From NCBI GenBank assembly GCA_020252385.1, contig JADCDC010000411.1:1-7409 (forward strand): a DNA stretch of 7,409 nt, written 5' to 3'. The notes beneath the pieces were generated by a model. The model saw nothing but the letters and a program-made list of their open reading frames with translations, ran no database searches and had not been told where the DNA came from. The stretch is from Aestuariivirga sp. Its GTDB lineage: Bacteria > Pseudomonadota > Alphaproteobacteria > Rhizobiales > Aestuariivirgaceae. The position numbers and the translations under genes are program-made. Numbering within the stretch: position 1 is the first letter of the stretch; each line of letters starts with the position of its first letter. Positions 6,212 through 7,409 of this stretch are shown here, piece by piece.

Positions 6212-7409
6212 AGTCAATCACACGCACGGCACCCTTCGCGGCGGATGTGGTGAGCGCCGCATAGGCCTTGAGCGCGGTCGAGACCTTGCGCTTCCTCTGT
6301 TCCGTCGGCTTCCAAGCCTTCTCGCCCCTGGCCAGCATCGCCGCGCGGCGCTTCGCCAGCACATCTTCGGCGACGGCAAGCCGGATCGCGCGGTTGGGGA
6401 TATCGATCTCGATCGTATCGCCCTCCTCCACCAGCGCGATGAGGCCGCCCTCCGCCGCTTCGGGCGAGACATGACCGATCGACAGGCCCGAGGTGCCGCC
6501 GGAGAAGCGCCCGTCGGTGATGAGCGCGCAGGCCTTGCCCAGCCCCTTCGACTTCAGGTAGCTCGTCGGATAGAGCATCTCCTGCATGCCGGGGCCGCCG
6601 CGCGGGCCCTCGTAGCGGATGACGACGACGTCGCCTGCCTCCACACCACGGTTCAATATTCCGTGCACGGCCGAATCCTGGCTCTCGAACACCTTTGCCT
6701 TGCCGGTGAACTTCAGGATCGATTCATCCACACCGGCCGTCTTCACGATGCAGCCGTCCTCGGCCAGGTTGCCATAGAGCACGGCAAGGCCGCCATCCTT
6801 CGAGAAGGGGTGATCGACGTCGCGGATGACGCCCGTCTTGCGGTCGAGGTCGAGCTCGTCCCAGCGGCTCGCCTGGCTGAAGGCCACCTGGGTCGGAACC
6901 CCGCCGGGTGCCGCGCGGTAGAATTCGCGCACCGCATCGGAATTGGTGCGGGCAATGTCCCAGCGGTCCAGCGCCTCACCCAGCGTACGGCTGTGGACGG
7001 TGGGAAGGTCGCGGTTCAAGAGGCCGCCGCGGTCAAGCTCGCCCAGGATCGCCATGATGCCGCCGGCACGGTGCACGTCCTCCATGTGAACGTCGGACTT
7101 GGCAGGCGCCACCTTGGAGAGCACGGGCACGCGGCGCGACAGCCGGTCGATGTCCTTCATGGTGAAGTCGATCTCCGCCTCATGCGCCGCGGCGAGGATA
7201 TGCAGCACCGTGTTGGTGGAGCCGCCCATGGCGATGTCCAGCGTCATGGCGTTCTCGAAGGCGCCGAAGCTCGCCACATTGCGGGGCAGCACGCTCTCGT
7301 CCTCCTCCTCGTAGTAGCGCCGCGCCCGGTCGACGACGAGGTGCCCCGCCTCGACGAACAGGCGCTTCCTGTCGGCATGGGTTGCAAGGGTCGAGCCGTT
7401 GCCGGGCAG
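6210..7409 (-). CDS. ilvD: Dihydroxy-acid dehydratase, N-terminus outside the window
   Basis: These are the C-terminal 399 residues of IlvD, which dehydrates 2,3-dihydroxy-isovalerate and 2,3-dihydroxy-3-methylvalerate to the keto acids leading to valine, leucine and isoleucine. The frame is open to the right edge and begins [18 protein letters not shown], which in the family follows directly on the third cluster-binding cysteine. About 210 residues, including the iron-sulfur ligands, are therefore cut off. Visible landmarks are [43 protein letters not shown] and the family signature [14 protein letters not shown], whose serine is the proposed catalytic base. The sequence matches the long E. 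coli-type IlvD (about 610 residues) rather than the sugar-acid dehydratases. The GTG at 7292 is an internal valine codon, not a start. It is the first visible gene of the leftward unit with carbonic anhydrase and the kinase. No promoter can be seen because the 5' end is missing. Confidence 0.96.
   Translation of the reverse strand: MPGNGSTLATHADRKRLFVEAGHLVVDRARRYYEEEDESVLPRNVASFGAFENAMTLDIAMGGSTNTVLHILAAAHEAEIDFTMKDIDRLSRRVPVLSKVAPAKSDVHMEDVHRAGGIMAILGELDRGGLLNRDLPTVHSRTLGEALDRWDIARTNSDAVREFYRAAPGGVPTQVAFSQASRWDELDLDRKTGVIRDVDHPFSKDGGLAVLYGNLAEDGCIVKTAGVDESILKFTGKAKVFESQDSAVHGILNRGVEAGDVVVIRYEGPRGGPGMQEMLYPTSYLKSKGLGKACALITDGRFSGGTSGLSIGHVSPEAAEGGLIALVEEGDTIEIDIPNRAIRLAVAEDVLAKRRAAMLARGEKAWKPTEQRKRKVSTALKAYAALTTSAAKGAVRVID

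Overview
This window reads as ordinary chromosomal DNA of a GC-rich alphaproteobacterium, most likely in the Rhizobiales/Hyphomicrobiales. The basis is the codon bias towards G/C-ending codons, the style of the IlvD and beta-carbonic anhydrase proteins, and an intergenic palindromic element with CCCTCATCCG ends and CCTTCTCCC/GGGAGAAGG stems of the kind common in rhizobial genomes. The genus cannot be fixed from the sequence alone. Coding density is high; no gene-free stretch exceeds 165 bases. I saw no RNA gene, CRISPR array, insertion sequence or phage gene.

Left half, plus strand (1-3900). A molybdenum hydroxylase operon enters at the left edge. It holds the C-terminal part of a [2Fe-2S] subunit (1-372), then a 754-residue molybdopterin-binding catalytic subunit (375-2639). 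Directly after that comes an 81-residue MoaD/ThiS-like sulfur-carrier protein (2641-2886) with a TTG start and a C-terminal Gly-Gly. The FAD subunit expected for this enzyme class is not in the window and would have to lie upstream. After a 93-base gap with a possible weak promoter comes a two-domain vicinal-oxygen-chelate dioxygenase (2980-3900), related to the hydroquinone/ring-cleaving MhqO/LinE/PcpA-type enzymes. A hydroxylase followed by a ring-cleavage enzyme suggests, but does not prove, catabolism or detoxification of an aromatic or heteroaromatic compound.

Middle (3901-4065). Two convergent transcription units meet across a 165-base spacer that is almost filled by a nested palindrome (about 3909-4054). 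It has long outer arms and two inner hairpins. It is a dispersed-repeat candidate and could also serve as a two-way terminator.

Right half, minus strand (7409 down to 4066). Three tightly packed genes read leftwards: ilvD (dihydroxy-acid dehydratase, N-terminus outside the window), a beta-class carbonic anhydrase 12 bases downstream, and an FGGY-family carbohydrate kinase of ribulokinase type whose ATG overlaps the carbonic anhydrase stop (ATGA). The spacing argues for one transcript. The three functions (branched-chain amino acid synthesis, CO2/bicarbonate exchange, sugar phosphorylation) have no obvious single pathway.

I did not find a clearly new biological system. The points most worth a second look are the GG-ending MoaD-like protein fused into the hydroxylase operon, the unusual active-site loop (AYRAPSAP) of the hydroxylase, and the nested palindrome.
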